A program made the translations under genes and the position numbers. This document shows positions 16,694 through 28,859 of a stretch of 64,000 nucleotides of DNA, piece by piece. The stretch covers positions 85,211,001-85,275,000 of the forward strand of contig CM077599.1 of NCBI GenBank assembly GCA_039654915.1. Reading direction: 5' to 3'. The stretch's first letter is position 1. The number at the start of each line of letters is the position of its first letter. The stretch is from Aquilaria yunnanensis (Eukaryota > Streptophyta > Magnoliopsida > Malvales > Thymelaeaceae). The notes beneath the pieces were generated by a model. The model saw only the letters and a program-made list of their open reading frames with translations, had not been told where the DNA came from and ran no database searches.

Positions 16694-17263
16694 CTGTGCG
16701 ACAGCCGACAAGAGACATTGGACCACTCGCGACGGCGACGCTTCATTGTTAATCCTTCGTCGGTCGCTGCGGCACTGCCTTCGGGCTTCGGCCAATCAGC
16801 CTTCCACAGTTCCACTCTGACTTTCCTCCATTGCTCTAGTGCTTGTTTGCTTGGTCCCAGCCAACGCCAATTACGCCATTGTATCGGAGTGTCGGAGAGG
16901 ACCGAGAGCTAGTGGCGAAAAATGGTTAATTTGCTTGCTTTGATTAATTGATTGTGTCGGATTTTCATTTTGCACCTTACTGTGATTCTGTGAAAAGCCT
17001 TTTTCGGCTGATAAGTGATAACTAGTGGTAGTGGCACTATAAATTCAGTTTTTATTCTTGTGGGTTGTGACTGCATTTTGTTATTTCCTAATTCCTATAC
17101 AATAATACAAACTAATGGCATCTCATTGTCATGCAGAAGGTTCATAAAAATCATTTATTTATAGTTTTCTTCTTAGAATAGTTTTAAATTTGCTGGATTT
17201 TTGCCTTTTGAATTTGAAATTGAATGATGGAATTATTGTGAATGTGAGAATGTCTATATTGGA

Positions 17264-17443
17264 CTAAACTTTGAAATCAGGTTGACTGGTTTAGATAATT
17301 AGCATTATATATCCTACATAAAACATATTTACTTTGTGTCACTTTAATGATTAAACTTTGAAATTAGGTTGATTGGTTTAGATAATTAACATTATATATC
17401 CTACATAAAACACATTTACTTTGTGTCACTTTAATGATTAAAC
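17264..17443. repeat. Two-copy tandem repeat, ~87 bp unit
   Basis: Units begin at aaactttgaaatcaggttga (17266) and aaactttgaaattaggttga (17353) and agree at nearly every base to ctttaatgattaaact. It lies in the 5' non-coding part of the hAT element, just before the transposase start. Confidence 0.9.
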
Positions 17444-17512
17444 TAACTCTCATTTGAAAATAGAAATATCAGAGAATGTGCTGACATTGTTGTTTTAATT
17501 TTCTTTTCAACT

Positions 17513-19959
17513 ATGTCTACTAAACAAAAGACATTATCTCATTTTTTTCAAAAAATGGCTTCACCACCGGAAACTAACTATCAACCCAAAGCAGTCAAAA
17601 TTTAAGGGTGGCTAAAAAAGTTTCAGAGTCTATAGAATTCAGGGATTCTTCAAATGTTGAAAGTACGCAACAAAGTGAAGCACCTACAACTTCTAAAAAC
17701 TTTTTCATAGTGCGTGATCCAAGGTTACGGCAACCTATGTGGACATATCCCATCAATGAATGTGATGAGGTAAGAAGAGCTTATTTGAAAGCTGGACCTT
17801 ATCAAATGAAGTTTGATTATCCAGAGAAAAAGAAACGTAGGTTTAAATATTCATGGTTTTCTTATTTTCCTTGGCTTGAGTATTCCCCAACAAAAAATGC
17901 TACATTTTGTTTGCCATGTTTTTTATTTACTGACAAACCAAAAGCTCAAAATAGGTGGGACGCTTTTATTGTGAAGGGTTTCCAAAACTAAAAGAAGGTT
18001 AGAGATGGTCAAAATTGTGCTTTTCTCAAGCATATGGGTTCAGACCCTTGCTCTCCTCACAATAATTCGGTGAATAGCGGTACTGCATTGTTAAGTCAGT
18101 CTAGTCATATTGATAAGGCAATGAAGAAACAATCGAAAGAAGAGATTGTAAGGAATAGACTTCGGATTAAAACATCCATTGATGTTGCTCGGTGGTTATC
18201 TTTTCAAAGACTTGCATTTAGAGGTCATGATGAGTCTACTGATTCTAGAAACCGGGGGAATTTTCTTGAGTTGCTCAGTTTTTTAGCATCTTATAATGAT
18301 GAAGTGGCTAGTGTAGTCTTACAAAATGCTCCTCAAAATGCAAGGCATACATCACCTACGATCCAAAAGGAAATCTTATGTGTAATTGCAAACAAGGTTA
18401 GGAATAAGATTTATGAGGATATTGGTGATTTGAAGTTTTGCATAATAGTTGATGAAGCAAGTGATGAAAGTGAAAAGGAGCAAATGGCTCTTGTTCTCTG
18501 ATTTGTTAACAAGAAAGGCTTAATACAAGAGCGATTTTTTCATATTTCACATGTCAAAGATACATCATCAACCTCTTAATATTTAGAGATATGTTGTATT
18601 TTATCTCATTATGGACGGAACGCTCAAAATATCCGAGGTCAAGGATATGATGGTGCTAGCAATATGCATGGTTAATGGAAGAGGTTACAAGCATTATTTC
18701 TCAGTCAATATCCACAGGCATATTATGTTCATTGCTTAGCTCATCGTTTGCAGTTGACACTAGTTACTATGGCAAAAGAGTTGCATGTTGTGCATGAGTT
18801 TTTTCTTAATTTATCTTTTATTGTCAATGCTATTACTGGTTCTTGTAAACGACATGATGAGTTGCAAGCTGCTCATGCTAAGAATATTGCACACTTGATT
18901 ACCATTGATGAGATTGAAACTAGAACAGGTGTTAACCAAATTGGTACCTTAAAGAGACCTTGCAATACTCGTTGGAGTTCTCATTTTAAGTCAATTAGCA
19001 GTCTTCTTGACATGTTTGATGCAATATGCAAAGTTCTTGATAATGTTAGAGAAGATGGTGCTAATTATAAATCAAGAGGAGATGCTGCAGTTTCTTTAAA
19101 GAGGGTATCATCATTTGAGTTTATCTTCATTGCTCATTTAATGTATGATATATTTGGTATTACGAAAGTTCTATGTCAAGCATTACAACAAAAGGGTCAA
19201 GATATTGTCAAGGCATTGAATTTAGTATAAACTACTTCAATATTACTTCAAGATTTCAAGAGAGATGGATGGAATTTTTTTATTGACAAGGTCACTTCAT
19301 TCTGCTCAAAGCATGATATTATTGTTCCTGATTTTAATGCTCGTCATTTTCTAAGATGTAGTGGTCATCGACAAGATGGTGTTTCTGTGGAGCATTATTT
19401 GCACTTTAATGTGTTCAATAAGGTAATAAATTTTCAGTTACATAAGATATCTTCAAGGTTTAGTGAGCGCATTATTGAGCTTTTGACACTAAGCTCATGT
19501 TTGAATCCAAAGGATAGGTTTGAATCTTTTGACATTGAATCCATTTGCAATCTTGCACAGAAATACTATTCACAGGATTTCTCAAAGCATGAACTTGAGT
19601 TACTATCATTTCAGTTGCGCCATTTTTATGCTGATGTTAGGGATTTACCAGAGTTTGTACAGCAATCATCAATTGCTGAATTATGTCAACTGTTGACATC
19701 CATTGGAAAGTCAAGTTATTACTATCTTGTTGATCGATTAATCCGACTAATATTGACTCTTCCTGTTTCTACTGCAACTACAGAACGTGCTTTTTCAGCG
19801 ATGAAAATTGTCAAAACCAGACTGTGAAACAAGATGGATCATGACTTCCTTACTGATACTTTGGTTTTGTACATTAAGAAAGACCTTGCAGAGACTTTTA
19901 GTTTAGATTCTATCCTCGATGATTTCAGAGACATGAAAGAGTGTCGTGTTACATTATGA
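17513..19959 (+). pseudogene. hAT transposase pseudogene (zinc-finger MYM-type protein 1-like)
   Basis: The original start is probably the ATG at 17513 (MSTKQKTLSHFFQK). After an early frameshift before 17608, one frame continues to the TGA at 19957-19959, interrupted by six in-frame stops (about 17989, 18499, 18577, 18673, 19228 and 19825). Recognisable parts are the TTF-type zinc-finger region (FKYSWFSYFPWLEY, then CLPCFLF), a DUF4371-like catalytic segment (CIIVDEASDESE and RGQGYDGASNM), HCLAHRLQL, TRWSSH, and the C-terminal hAT dimerisation motif LPVSTATTERAFSAMK. Two of the TGA stops fall where this family usually has arginine, which fits CGA-to-TGA decay of methylated DNA. It is not functional. 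Confidence 0.9.
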
Positions 19960-20089
19960 ATTTGAACTTTTATAATTTAGACTTAATCATGTCTATGTAC
20001 TCTTTAAATGTCATGGACTTATATAAATTGTATTATTTGGTTTGTTTTGACCTTGCTCCCCCAAGCTTGAAATCCTGGATCCGCCATTG

Positions 20090-20434
20090 ACTCCAAAGCT
20101 ATAAGACGCTTAAAAACATAACTTTCCCCTTTTAAATAGGAAAAGTTCTTATTAAAGCATCAATGCCACAAGGTTATTTACACAAAAAAAAAACAAACAA
20201 ACTACAGCTTCAACAAGCTCGAGCTAAGCAGATAATTGCCAGCAACTGAAAAATATGAGAGTTTTCACGCATCATTATTAACATCAACTACATAATATTG
20301 AATGACCTCAAAATTATTCCTATTTATAAAAGTAAAACTTGCCTTATTATTATTATTATTATTTTTTTTGGTAAGTTTGCAACTAGCAATCAATGCTAGT
20401 TATTAAACTAATGGAAACTAAGTACACTAGAAAA
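20090..20434. other. UTP11 intron 5 remnant (end of copy A)
   Basis: It matches 39371-39710 of copy B closely, starting actccaaagctata and ending aagtacactagaaaag. No exon is contained. This is the last homologous stretch before the inter-copy spacer. Confidence 0.8.
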
Positions 20435-22215
20435 GCCACAACCTACATAAACATCTAAGGACAAATCAGTAAACACACTATAGTTTACTATTCATTGCAC
20501 AAAGACAAATTAGTAAACACACTGTAGTTTACAGTTCATTGTACAATGAACCTTCTCGGCTTTTATAATACAACAAGATTTTGTTGGCTCGCACATTGTG
20601 ACGTATGTTTTTTTAATAATAAATTTAGAATTAAAAAATGCAAATAAAAAATAATAAAAAATTTTGACTCATAAATTTATGTATTCAACTAAAATTTTAT
20701 TTTATTTCAATTTTAGGTTTGGTGTTATGTTTTTATCATTAAAATGAAATGATCATAATATAAGACCGTGGAACACAATATTATATGTGCTTTGAAACCA
20801 TCAATATTTTTTGTCATTAAAAATATTTCACCAAAAAATTACATTTTTTATCAACTCATATTGCAATTCTTAATACTATGTAGAAATTTATTTAGAATAA
20901 CTCAATTTCAATTTTAACAATTATGAGCTATTTTTTTTATTCAAACCATATAGCTTTCAAAATAAATGACTTAAGCTATGAAACTCAGCCATTAGCAAAA
21001 TGATATCACCAAAACACAAATTGTTTTGAATTTATGTTATAAATTAATGATTTAACAATTAACTTAATAAAGTAAAAAAGAAAATGAAAGAAATAAACCA
21101 AAGTCGAATCGATTGGAACCATGCAATAAATGGACAAATCATAGTGACTAAAGTTTGGTTTGAGAAAACAATAATAAAGAAAAGCAACAAAAATAGTTTC
21201 CGAACCAAGAGAAAAAATGGAAGAACTTTAGGTATTAAGGGCTTAATAATTGACCCAAAAATGTTAAGAGAGAGAGAAATATTTTACTCAAAAACAGAGA
21301 AACCATGGTAACCAATATTTTACTTAGAATATAGCACATAAAAAAACATGGGCATCAAGAGAACAAATAAAATACTATAGTTAAGTACCAGGAGGGACCA
21401 AAATGTCAAATAGGTCAAAAAAGGGACTAAGATGGAAAATAGAAACAATCTGGGACTGGAAACATATTTTTTTCCAAAGTAAAACATGAAGCAAGATGGA
21501 AGCAGAAAAATAAAAATGTAAGCCCTAAAAAAGCTACTGTATTTGAGAAAGCTTACCTAGCTTCTAAAAGAAGCAATGGCGTAAAAAAAAAATGTCAAGG
21601 GAAAAAGAAGATGAACAATGCGCTTAACCCAGCCACTTTGACTTGGACCAATACCAAGGGGCAAAATGGAAAGAACACTGTAGTTTACTGTTCATAGAAT
21701 AGTAGTAGCCTCACGGCTTTTAGAATATAGTACTAATGAGGTTCTTTAACACCTACGCTATGTTGCTGGGTTTTTTTTTATTACGAATAATAGAAATTAG
21801 AGTAGTTAAGTTTGGAGCAAAATTTTACCATAATATAGTCCACACATCTGTGAATGCATCTTAGCTTCACGAATGCGGATGGCTTTGCAATGATACCAAG
21901 GCCTAGCCTGAACTTCTTGTTTCTTATCCAGCTTGAGTTGTCGGTGAGCATCAACTCTCCAAGTGTTTAACGGAGAATTTTTATAAGTAATTTTAATCTT
22001 CTGACATTGCCCTAGAATTTTCCTTAACTTAATTAATCATCAAATGAAAAAAAAAAATTAAATCTGTCATTTTTTGGGCCACTATATTGGTTGCAAGGAT
22101 AGTGGGCCAATAATAAACCAAAAGAACACTTATCTTAAATGAAAACTTTGAAATAACATATTTCATAGCTTTTATCTACTTGCAAATTTAACCCTCATAA
22201 CAAAATTGTAATGGT
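20435..22215. other. Spacer between duplication copies, no gene seen
   Basis: This 1.8 kb has no counterpart in either copy. A 45 bp tandem repeat (aaacacactatagtttac... then aaacacactgtagtttac...) lies at about 20462-20550, and a related segment (aacactgtagtttactgttcat, then cggctttta) recurs at about 21670-21730 in the same orientation. These may be degenerate terminal repeats of an insertion at the duplication junction. The ORF at 21084-21311 is low-complexity and not credible. Confidence 0.5.
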
Positions 22216-22646
22216 GTCTGGCGGTCCTCGGAACTTGTAAGGCTTCTAATAAAGACAAAGAGAGGGGCCATAAAGTTATACGTTTAAGGAAGATCCTCCC
22301 AAAGCTTAAGCCGATATAGTGATCAAAGAATGTTTATGTGGGATAACAAAGGAGTGATAATGTTGTACCTTTCTCTCCATTTGAATCGTTTTTTTATAGT
22401 TGATGTATTCTTTTCATATTAGGGAATCCAATGGTATCATGGGAGTAATCAGATCCTACCTATAAGGGGACAACGATTAATCTCATCTCTTTTATCGATT
22501 TTATTCCATATTGGGATTCCAAATTTTTGGATTGTCATTATGTGATCCTGGGCCCCTTAACGCTAAGTTAGGGCCTTAGTTCAATCTAGGTCATGATTTT
22601 GAATTTCATATTATACCAGCTAGTATCAGTAGTGCTTATTGGTATT

Positions 22647-23204
22647 TAGAGATTGTAACAGAGCGGATCAGGTGAGCATACCTCCTACTTGCCATCCATG
22701 CCTGCAATTTTTGTAGTACCCTCGACTTCGCGGATATACACAATAGGGTAAAAATTCTCACTCATGCCCACAACCCACAAGTAATCTACACCTGCAGGTA
22801 ACCCACGATTTAAATTATACTTTTTACATTTCATAAAAATAAAATATAAAAGTACATACAAAGTCATTCTCCACATATAATACAACAAAATCATAAAATA
22901 CACAAAATCATAACATACATACAAGAAAATATTCGATAAGAATTAGTATAAAATATTAGTTAAATGTAGATATTGTATCCCATTATAATTAATAAGTAGA
23001 AAATTTACAGTTGCGAGTTTCACGAGTAAACGGGGTGAATTTATCCGTGATGAATACCTCCTACCCACCACCCACCTATACCCCTAAACGAGTGTGATTT
23101 GCTACCCATATCTACCCCATCATGTGTATTTTTATCCATTTATCCACCCGTCATAGGCTGATATCCACGGATTATATATTCCACCCACCCACTTGTCATC
23201 CCTA
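22647..23204. mobile_element. Non-autonomous hAT-type element (MITE), 558 bp
   Basis: The left end is tagagattgtaacagagcgg. The right end is ccacccacttgtcatcccta, whose complement is tagggatgacaagtgggtgg. The 8 bp flanks are ttggtatt and ctggtatt (7 of 8 equal). Copy A shows the empty site near 2945 (gctggtatcagc). The interior is rich in tacccaccacccacc-like words, typical of a widespread plant hAT MITE group. No transposase is present. Confidence 0.7.
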
Positions 23205-24116
23205 CTGGTATTAACATGGAAACGGTACAGGATAGCTGATACAAAGGCTATCCTTTGTACCCAGGGTGTATCGGCCGATACCAGATGTGCTAGCCATCTC
23301 ATGCCGCATTAAATGTACCAAATGTTTTTAAATTTTTTTTCATTTTTTTATATTTTTAGGTAAAATATATTATAAGTATGTGTAATTGATATTTAAAATA
23401 AAACATGTACTTTTATTTTTTATATATTAAAAATTATGATTTTATTGTATGTAGAACAAAATTTTAATGAGACAAACTCTTAATTAATCTATATACATAT
23501 AAATTATATTTCACACTCTTATAAGCTAAAATTTTAGTATATTCTATGTGTTGATATGTTATATATATACATATATATATATTGGTGGAGTCTAGCCTCC
23601 AGGAGTTTTAAAACAATGAGCTCACAATGGTGTGCCTACAAAACAAGTACACAGAAAAGAAGAAATAGAAGACGGAGCCCTGGGTGTTTTTCTAACAGCA
23701 TCTCCAACACTCAAGTTAATGTTCTAAAGAGATATTTGTAAACTATGAATATGGAGGTCAACGTACCTGACAAGGATAAGGGAGTCCTTTATATATTATT
23801 CCTCCTGGGAGGATCATGAGAGTTGATTATCTTGGCCACATGTCCCTGATCTGGTAAATATGTTGACTATGTGTCCTGCTGTAGAGTTTGGCAGCATTTC
23901 TCCAACTACCTGTATGGACCGTACAGATTCGCAAGATAGGAAGCTTGAGGTGGTCCAAGCTTCATCCCCTCACATGGGGGAGCACCTCAGCCATGAGGAT
24001 CAAGTCTAGGTAGACTGTGTTGGCATATAAGGAGTAGAGGCAGTCCTTAGCATTGCCATCCACCAAGGCGCTTTATATGTGATTCCAGGGAGTCTTTTGG
24101 AAATGATGGTAAGCTC

Positions 24117-24517
24117 CAATGATAGAACCAAGATTTTCGGTTTAGGGGGCAAGCCCAGACGAGAGGAACGGTGTCACTGCATGGTAAAGCTAAAGATTAG
24201 GACTAAGTCATTCTAATTCAAAGATAAAGGAGTAACTCGTATGAGTTGAAAAAACTAGAGAACTAATGGTGCATTTAGACCATGTTAGAATATCTGCTTA
24301 AGGCTAAAGGAAATAATTACTCATTTGGTCCCTACTTTCTTTAGAGCCTGCCTTATTGCCCCTCATCTTTATATTCTTTCATCATTTTTGGGGGGGAAAA
24401 ATGCATATTCAACCCCAAAATTCTCTTGGATTAACCAATTAAGTACCCATTATCTAAATCTTTTCAAAATTTTCGGGGAGCAGCAACACCCCCTGCCCCA
24501 TCGATTGTCCGCTACTG
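24117..24517. mobile_element. Non-autonomous hAT element with ZMYM-type ends, 401 bp
   Basis: It is flanked by gtaagctc (24109-24116) and gtatgctc (24518-24525), 7 of 8 equal. The empty site in copy A is ggtatgctcgac at about 6632. The left end, caatgatagaaccaagattt, is the ZMYM-hAT terminus with several G-to-A and C-to-T changes. The right end, gattgtccgctactg, is its imperfect inverse. It is related in its ends to the transposon at 16694-20089, which could once have mobilised it. Confidence 0.75.
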
Positions 24518-25380
24518 GTATGCTCGGTAGAGATATACCATTATATATATATCAAAATTACATAAAATTGATACATCCAAGATGATACGATACCAAACCG
24601 ATACTATACCACATCGTAAGAAAAATGTTATATCATCTAGTATGAGGTTTAAAACTTTGGTCTAAGCATCAATCCATTTTGCTTTATTGAAAATGACAAT
24701 TTACTATTATAGATAGAAATATTTGTGCCCTAAATAAACACAGTAAATACTATTGTTTGGATGTTAAACAAATTTTGTATGTACTTGTAACAATTTTTAT
24801 TAGATTCATAATGTATACTGTATTTTTAACATTTACCTACCTGTTGACACCCAATTTCGTCCGAATATTAAAATGAAAAATTTAAAAAAAATTAATTAAA
24901 AAAATTATTAAAACAATATTTAATTAATTAAAATAAATTAAAAAAAATAAAAATAAATAAATAATTAGATTAATTAGTTTAGGGGGGTATTTTTGTTTCA
25001 TAAGGTTAGATAGTAAATATATATATATGTAAAATATAAAAAGGGGAAGTTTTTTTTTAAAGCATTGACAAAAAATAAGAAGTTTGGGGTGAATCTGATA
25101 AAATTGAGAAGTTTGGGAAAAATATGACGAAATCTGAAAATTCCAGGAAAATCTGGTAATTTTTCGCATGATTTTTGGGCCAAGCAGACAATTTGGGGCC
25201 AAATTGACAGAACAGACAAATTTGGGCCAATCAGTAATTTCATGAAAAATATGGGACGATATCAAGTAGTCAAAGGATAAAGGACTAAAATTGTTATTTT
25301 TACCAAATTATGTTTTTAATCTATTTCTAATTAAATTTCGAATTTTTTTTTGAATTGAAGGAATCCAATGCTATTCCTCC

Positions 25381-25390
25381 TATAAATAGG
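25381..25390 (+). promoter_or_regulatory. Putative LTR promoter TATA box (LTR B)
   Basis: The sequence tataaatagg follows cctcc, 540 bp into the LTR, and is conserved with LTR A on its own sense strand. If it is used, transcription would start just before the GC-richer leader and the minisatellite. Confidence 0.5.
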
Positions 25391-25879
25391 GGTCCAAAAA
25401 TGCAAATAAAGGAACTAAAAAATCAAGATTAGAGCTCCTAACTAAACAAAGTAAAACTGTAGCTATAGTCCCTGGCCACTCCTCCCTCATCTAGAAAAAT
25501 CCTGAACTTCTATTCCTGTTCCCAACCGCCGTCCGTTATCCACGTTTTCAGCCGAAACCACTTTTATTTTTCCGTCAAACCTTTCGCCGTGGTCCTCACG
25601 CCGCTACCTCCTCTCCCACGTCGCCGTCCCTCCTCCGTCATCCCTGATTGGTTGATCAATCGTCCGAATTGAAGGAGAAGAGAGCCTAAATCCGGCGAAA
25701 GGAAACGGACCTGACCCGCCGGATTTTCAATTTCTTTCCCTTTGGGTACAACCCCCTTTTAATCCTTCTACTTCTCATATTCATCCAAATAAGTCACTAA
25801 TTTCTTTCTCATTGCAGAACTAATTACTAACAACAACTTTTTTTTTCTTTTCTTTTTCTTCATTATCGTTATTTTTTTT

Positions 25880-27000
25880 TATGGAAGGTTATACCTCCTA
25901 CTTTTATGTGGATGGCCAAAAGCCCCACCTTATTTATTTTTTTTTTGTCATTCTATCTTCATTTATTTACTTTATACATTTTTATTTTTTATGTGAATGG
26001 CTAAACGCTCCACTTTCTTTATTTATTTATTTTTCAGCATTTATTTACTTTACGGGCTTTATTTTTTTACGTAGATGGCTAAACGCCCCACTTTCTTTGT
26101 TTATTTACTTTTCTGCAATTATTTACTTTATGCACATTTATTTTTTACGTGGATCACTAAACGCCCCCTTTCTTTATTTATTTACTTTTCTACAATTATT
26201 TACTTTATGCACTTTTATTTTTTATGTGGATGGCTAAACGCTCCACTTTCTTTATTTATTTACTTTTCTGCATTATTTACTTTATGCACTTTTATTTTTT
26301 ATGTTGATGGCTAAACGCCTCACTTTCTTTATTTATTTATTTTTCTTCATTTATTTACTTTTGCACTTTTATTTTTTTTACGTGGATGGCTAAACGCCCC
26401 ACTTTCTTTATTTAATTACTTTTCTTCATTTATTTACTTTATGCACTTTATTTTTTTACGTGGATGGCTCAACGCCCCACTTTCTTTATTTATTTATTTT
26501 TTTCCATTTATTTACTTTATGTACTTTGTTTTTTAAGTGGATGGTCAAGCACCCAACCTTTTTATTTATTTTATTTTTCTTCATTTATTTACTTTATGCA
26601 CTTTATTTTTTACGTGGATGGCTAACCGCCCCACTTTCTTTATTTATTTACTTTTCTCCATTTTTTTACTTTATCTACTTTTTTTTTAAGTGGACGGCCC
26701 AACACCCCACTTTATTTATTTATTTATTTATTTTTCTGCACTTTATTTTTGCATGGACGGCCAAGTACCCCACTTTCTTTATTTATTTATTTCTCTACAT
26801 TTTATTTATTTCTTTATTTATTTACTTTCTGTACTTTACTTATTTCTTTATTTATTTACTTTTTCTGCACTTTATTTTTACGTGGATGGTTAAGCGCCCT
26901 ACTTTATTTAATTTTTTTATTTATTTACTTAATGCAATTTATTTTTCTTTATGTGGATGATTAACCTTATTTTATTTATTTACCATTTTTTATGGCTGGC
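25880..27000. repeat. 77-bp-period minisatellite in solo LTR B
   Basis: About 14 units each carry gatggctaaacgccccactt (with variants) followed by AT-rich tttatttatttacttt words. Spacing is close to 77 bp through most of the array, for example near 26073, 26151, 26228, 26305, 26385 and 26463. The Phe/Leu/Tyr-rich ORFs across it are artefacts. It is longer and more regular than the matching array in LTR A. Confidence 0.9.
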
Positions 27001-27968
27001 CAAGAGTCTTATCTTACTTTTTTATTTTATTATTATTTTTATTATTATTTCTATTACAACAAAGCCCCCATCCTTTTTTTTTTCATCATTCTTAACATTA
27101 TTTGGAATATTAAGACATTTATCTTTTTATTATTTTCTTTAAATAACAAAATTTAACCTTTTATTCCATTTATTAAAATAAATTTTAAAAAAATCATAAC
27201 CAGATGATCCAATAAAAATAAGTGGTTTCAAATAAGTTTTTTTTAAGATCTATAGACTAGATAATTACTTTTAAAGAAAAATAAAAATTTAAATAAAAAA
27301 TTTAGAAAATATAATAAAAAACAAAAATAATATTAAGACCATTAAAAATCCATATTCTGATAATTCGGTAAAAAAAATTATGGCAAAAATTAATAATAAA
27401 TTAAAAAAAATAAATTTCATTAAACTCCACATCCGGGTGATTCGATAGAATCCATGGTTTGGAAAAATATCAAATTTATAATAAAAATGAATCAAAAAAA
27501 ATCAAGTACCAAGATAAAAAAATCCATATTCGGATAATTCGACAGAATTTATGATATGGATTAATAATTAATTAAAATATTTAATAATAAATGAAAAACT
27601 AAATTTCATTAAATTCCATATCCGGGTGATTTGATAGAATCCATGGTTCGGAAATATTAAATTTATTATAAAAAAAAATTATACAAATTAATTACCAAAA
27701 TTTAGAAGTCCATATTAATTTAAAAATCCACATCTGGATGATTCAGTTAAAATCTCTAGTTTGAAAATTAACTGAAATTATTTCAAAAGCAAGTAAAACA
27801 AAATTAAAATCAACTAAGGTACCAATTTTGGGCGTTAGAATATAGTTATTTTAACGTAATCGTACTCCCGAACCCTCGAACTCTCATAGACCATTTTTAT
27901 GTATCTAATTGACCTAGGTGAAACCGATTGGTGGCGACTCCCAGAAACCCCCACGTTGCCACACTACC

Positions 27969-28450
27969 CTTGTTAGGTTGAAGTAACTAGAGCAACATCC
28001 CATGTTGGTAGACAGATAAACAGAGTGAGAAACGGAATTGTGCAAGAGAATTTGAAGGGGTGGTGGAGGAGATATGTGGAGTATACAGCTTCAAGAATTT
28101 GGACAAGAATTTGAATCCAAAAGCTTCTTTTGAAAAGGGATAGGTAGGAGATACCGATTAGGTCAATTACGTTATGTTAACAGAACGTCTCAACAAATTG
28201 ACAAAAGAAAAAGCTTCATGGTTTTGCTTTGAACTTGTGATCCGTTTCTGTGGGCAAATGATCGATGCAGCTGCACCCTCCCGTGTGACTTGAGAAATTT
28301 TCTGTTGTACGCTCACTCCAGTTTGTCATAGCATTCATGTAATTTTATGACTTGAATTCGAAATACTTGTCTTGATTATTTACCGATTGAAAACAGATAT
28401 AATTTTGCTACATACAACATCACCACGTGCGTAGCAGACGTATATAGTCA
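27969..28450. other. Intergenic DNA of copy B, no gene seen
   Basis: It is collinear with 6960-7439 of copy A. No coding region could be supported. Confidence 0.6.
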
Positions 28451-28696
28451 TTAGGTAGGTTTTTTAGTAAAGTCATCTTTCGCATCAAGGACATATATAT
28501 TCAAGTATGACATCCTCGTCATTTTTTTTTTGTGTGGCTTACACAAGAAGGTGCATTCCAAGTGAAACAAGTGTCCAAATCCCATGTCCCCAATTGCATT
28601 TTTATGTGCTTCCTTCTTTGCTAAATCACTAAGAGTTGCATGTAGCATTGCAGGAGACAAACATCTAGTTTCAAATAGGATCCTAATCAACAGCAA
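28451..28696 (-). pseudogene. Gene fragment resembling plant mobile-domain/DUF1985-type proteins
   Basis: The frame contains ATLSDLAKKEAHKNA followed by GDMGFGHLFHLECTFL, an arrangement like the start of the plant mobile-domain/DUF1985 group found in transposon-borne genes. The resemblance is from memory. This copy keeps 18 codons missing in copy A (7440-7781). It is isolated, with no neighbouring exons found. Confidence 0.3.
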
Positions 28697-28859
28697 AAAA
28701 ACAAAAACAAAAACAAAATTAAATGCTATCCACCTATCACAACAAAAAAAAATTCATTTTATGTTGCAATTTAGACCAATCGAGTAAAAACAAAACAGTA
28801 AGTACAATTATGCCCTGCCTTGGTGTTTGGACTATCACATACAAATGGCAAACTTGCAA

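Larger units (their letters stand above)
16694..20089 (+). mobile_element. Decayed hAT transposon (ZMYM/TTF-type), 5' end lost
   Basis: It carries a broken hAT transposase (17513-19959). The 3' end is a good family terminus, gaaatcctggatccgccattg, ending at 20089; its complement begins caatggcggatccaggattt. The 5' end has no matching terminus: host sequence ending ctccaaag at 16693 passes directly into ctgtgcgacagcc. Copy B keeps 75 bp of host DNA at this site (39297-39370) that is absent here, so a deletion removed that host DNA together with the transposon's left terminus. It cannot be mobilised by its own ends. Confidence 0.8.
24842..27963 (+). mobile_element. Solo LTR B, same family as LTR A, 3122 bp
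   Basis: It begins tgttgacacccaatttcgtc and ends cccacgttgccaca. It is flanked by the 5 bp duplication ctacc (24837-24841 and 27964-27968). Copy A has the empty site at about 6953 (gcctacccctgct). It is the reverse complement in orientation of LTR A and sits at a different site, so the two are independent insertions after the duplication. A TATA box at 25381 supports plus-strand sense. There is no internal retrotransposon region. Confidence 0.85.

Noticed and set aside
25881..26964. Several long open frames rich in Phe, Leu and Tyr, looking like multi-pass membrane proteins
   Set aside because: They are by-products of the 77 bp AT-rich minisatellite in the solo LTR. They occur in overlapping frames and lack any conserved domain.
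25880..27000. Regularly spaced repeats suggestive of a CRISPR array
   Set aside because: The units are degenerate, the between-core sequence is itself repetitive, and the context is a plant retrotransposon LTR.
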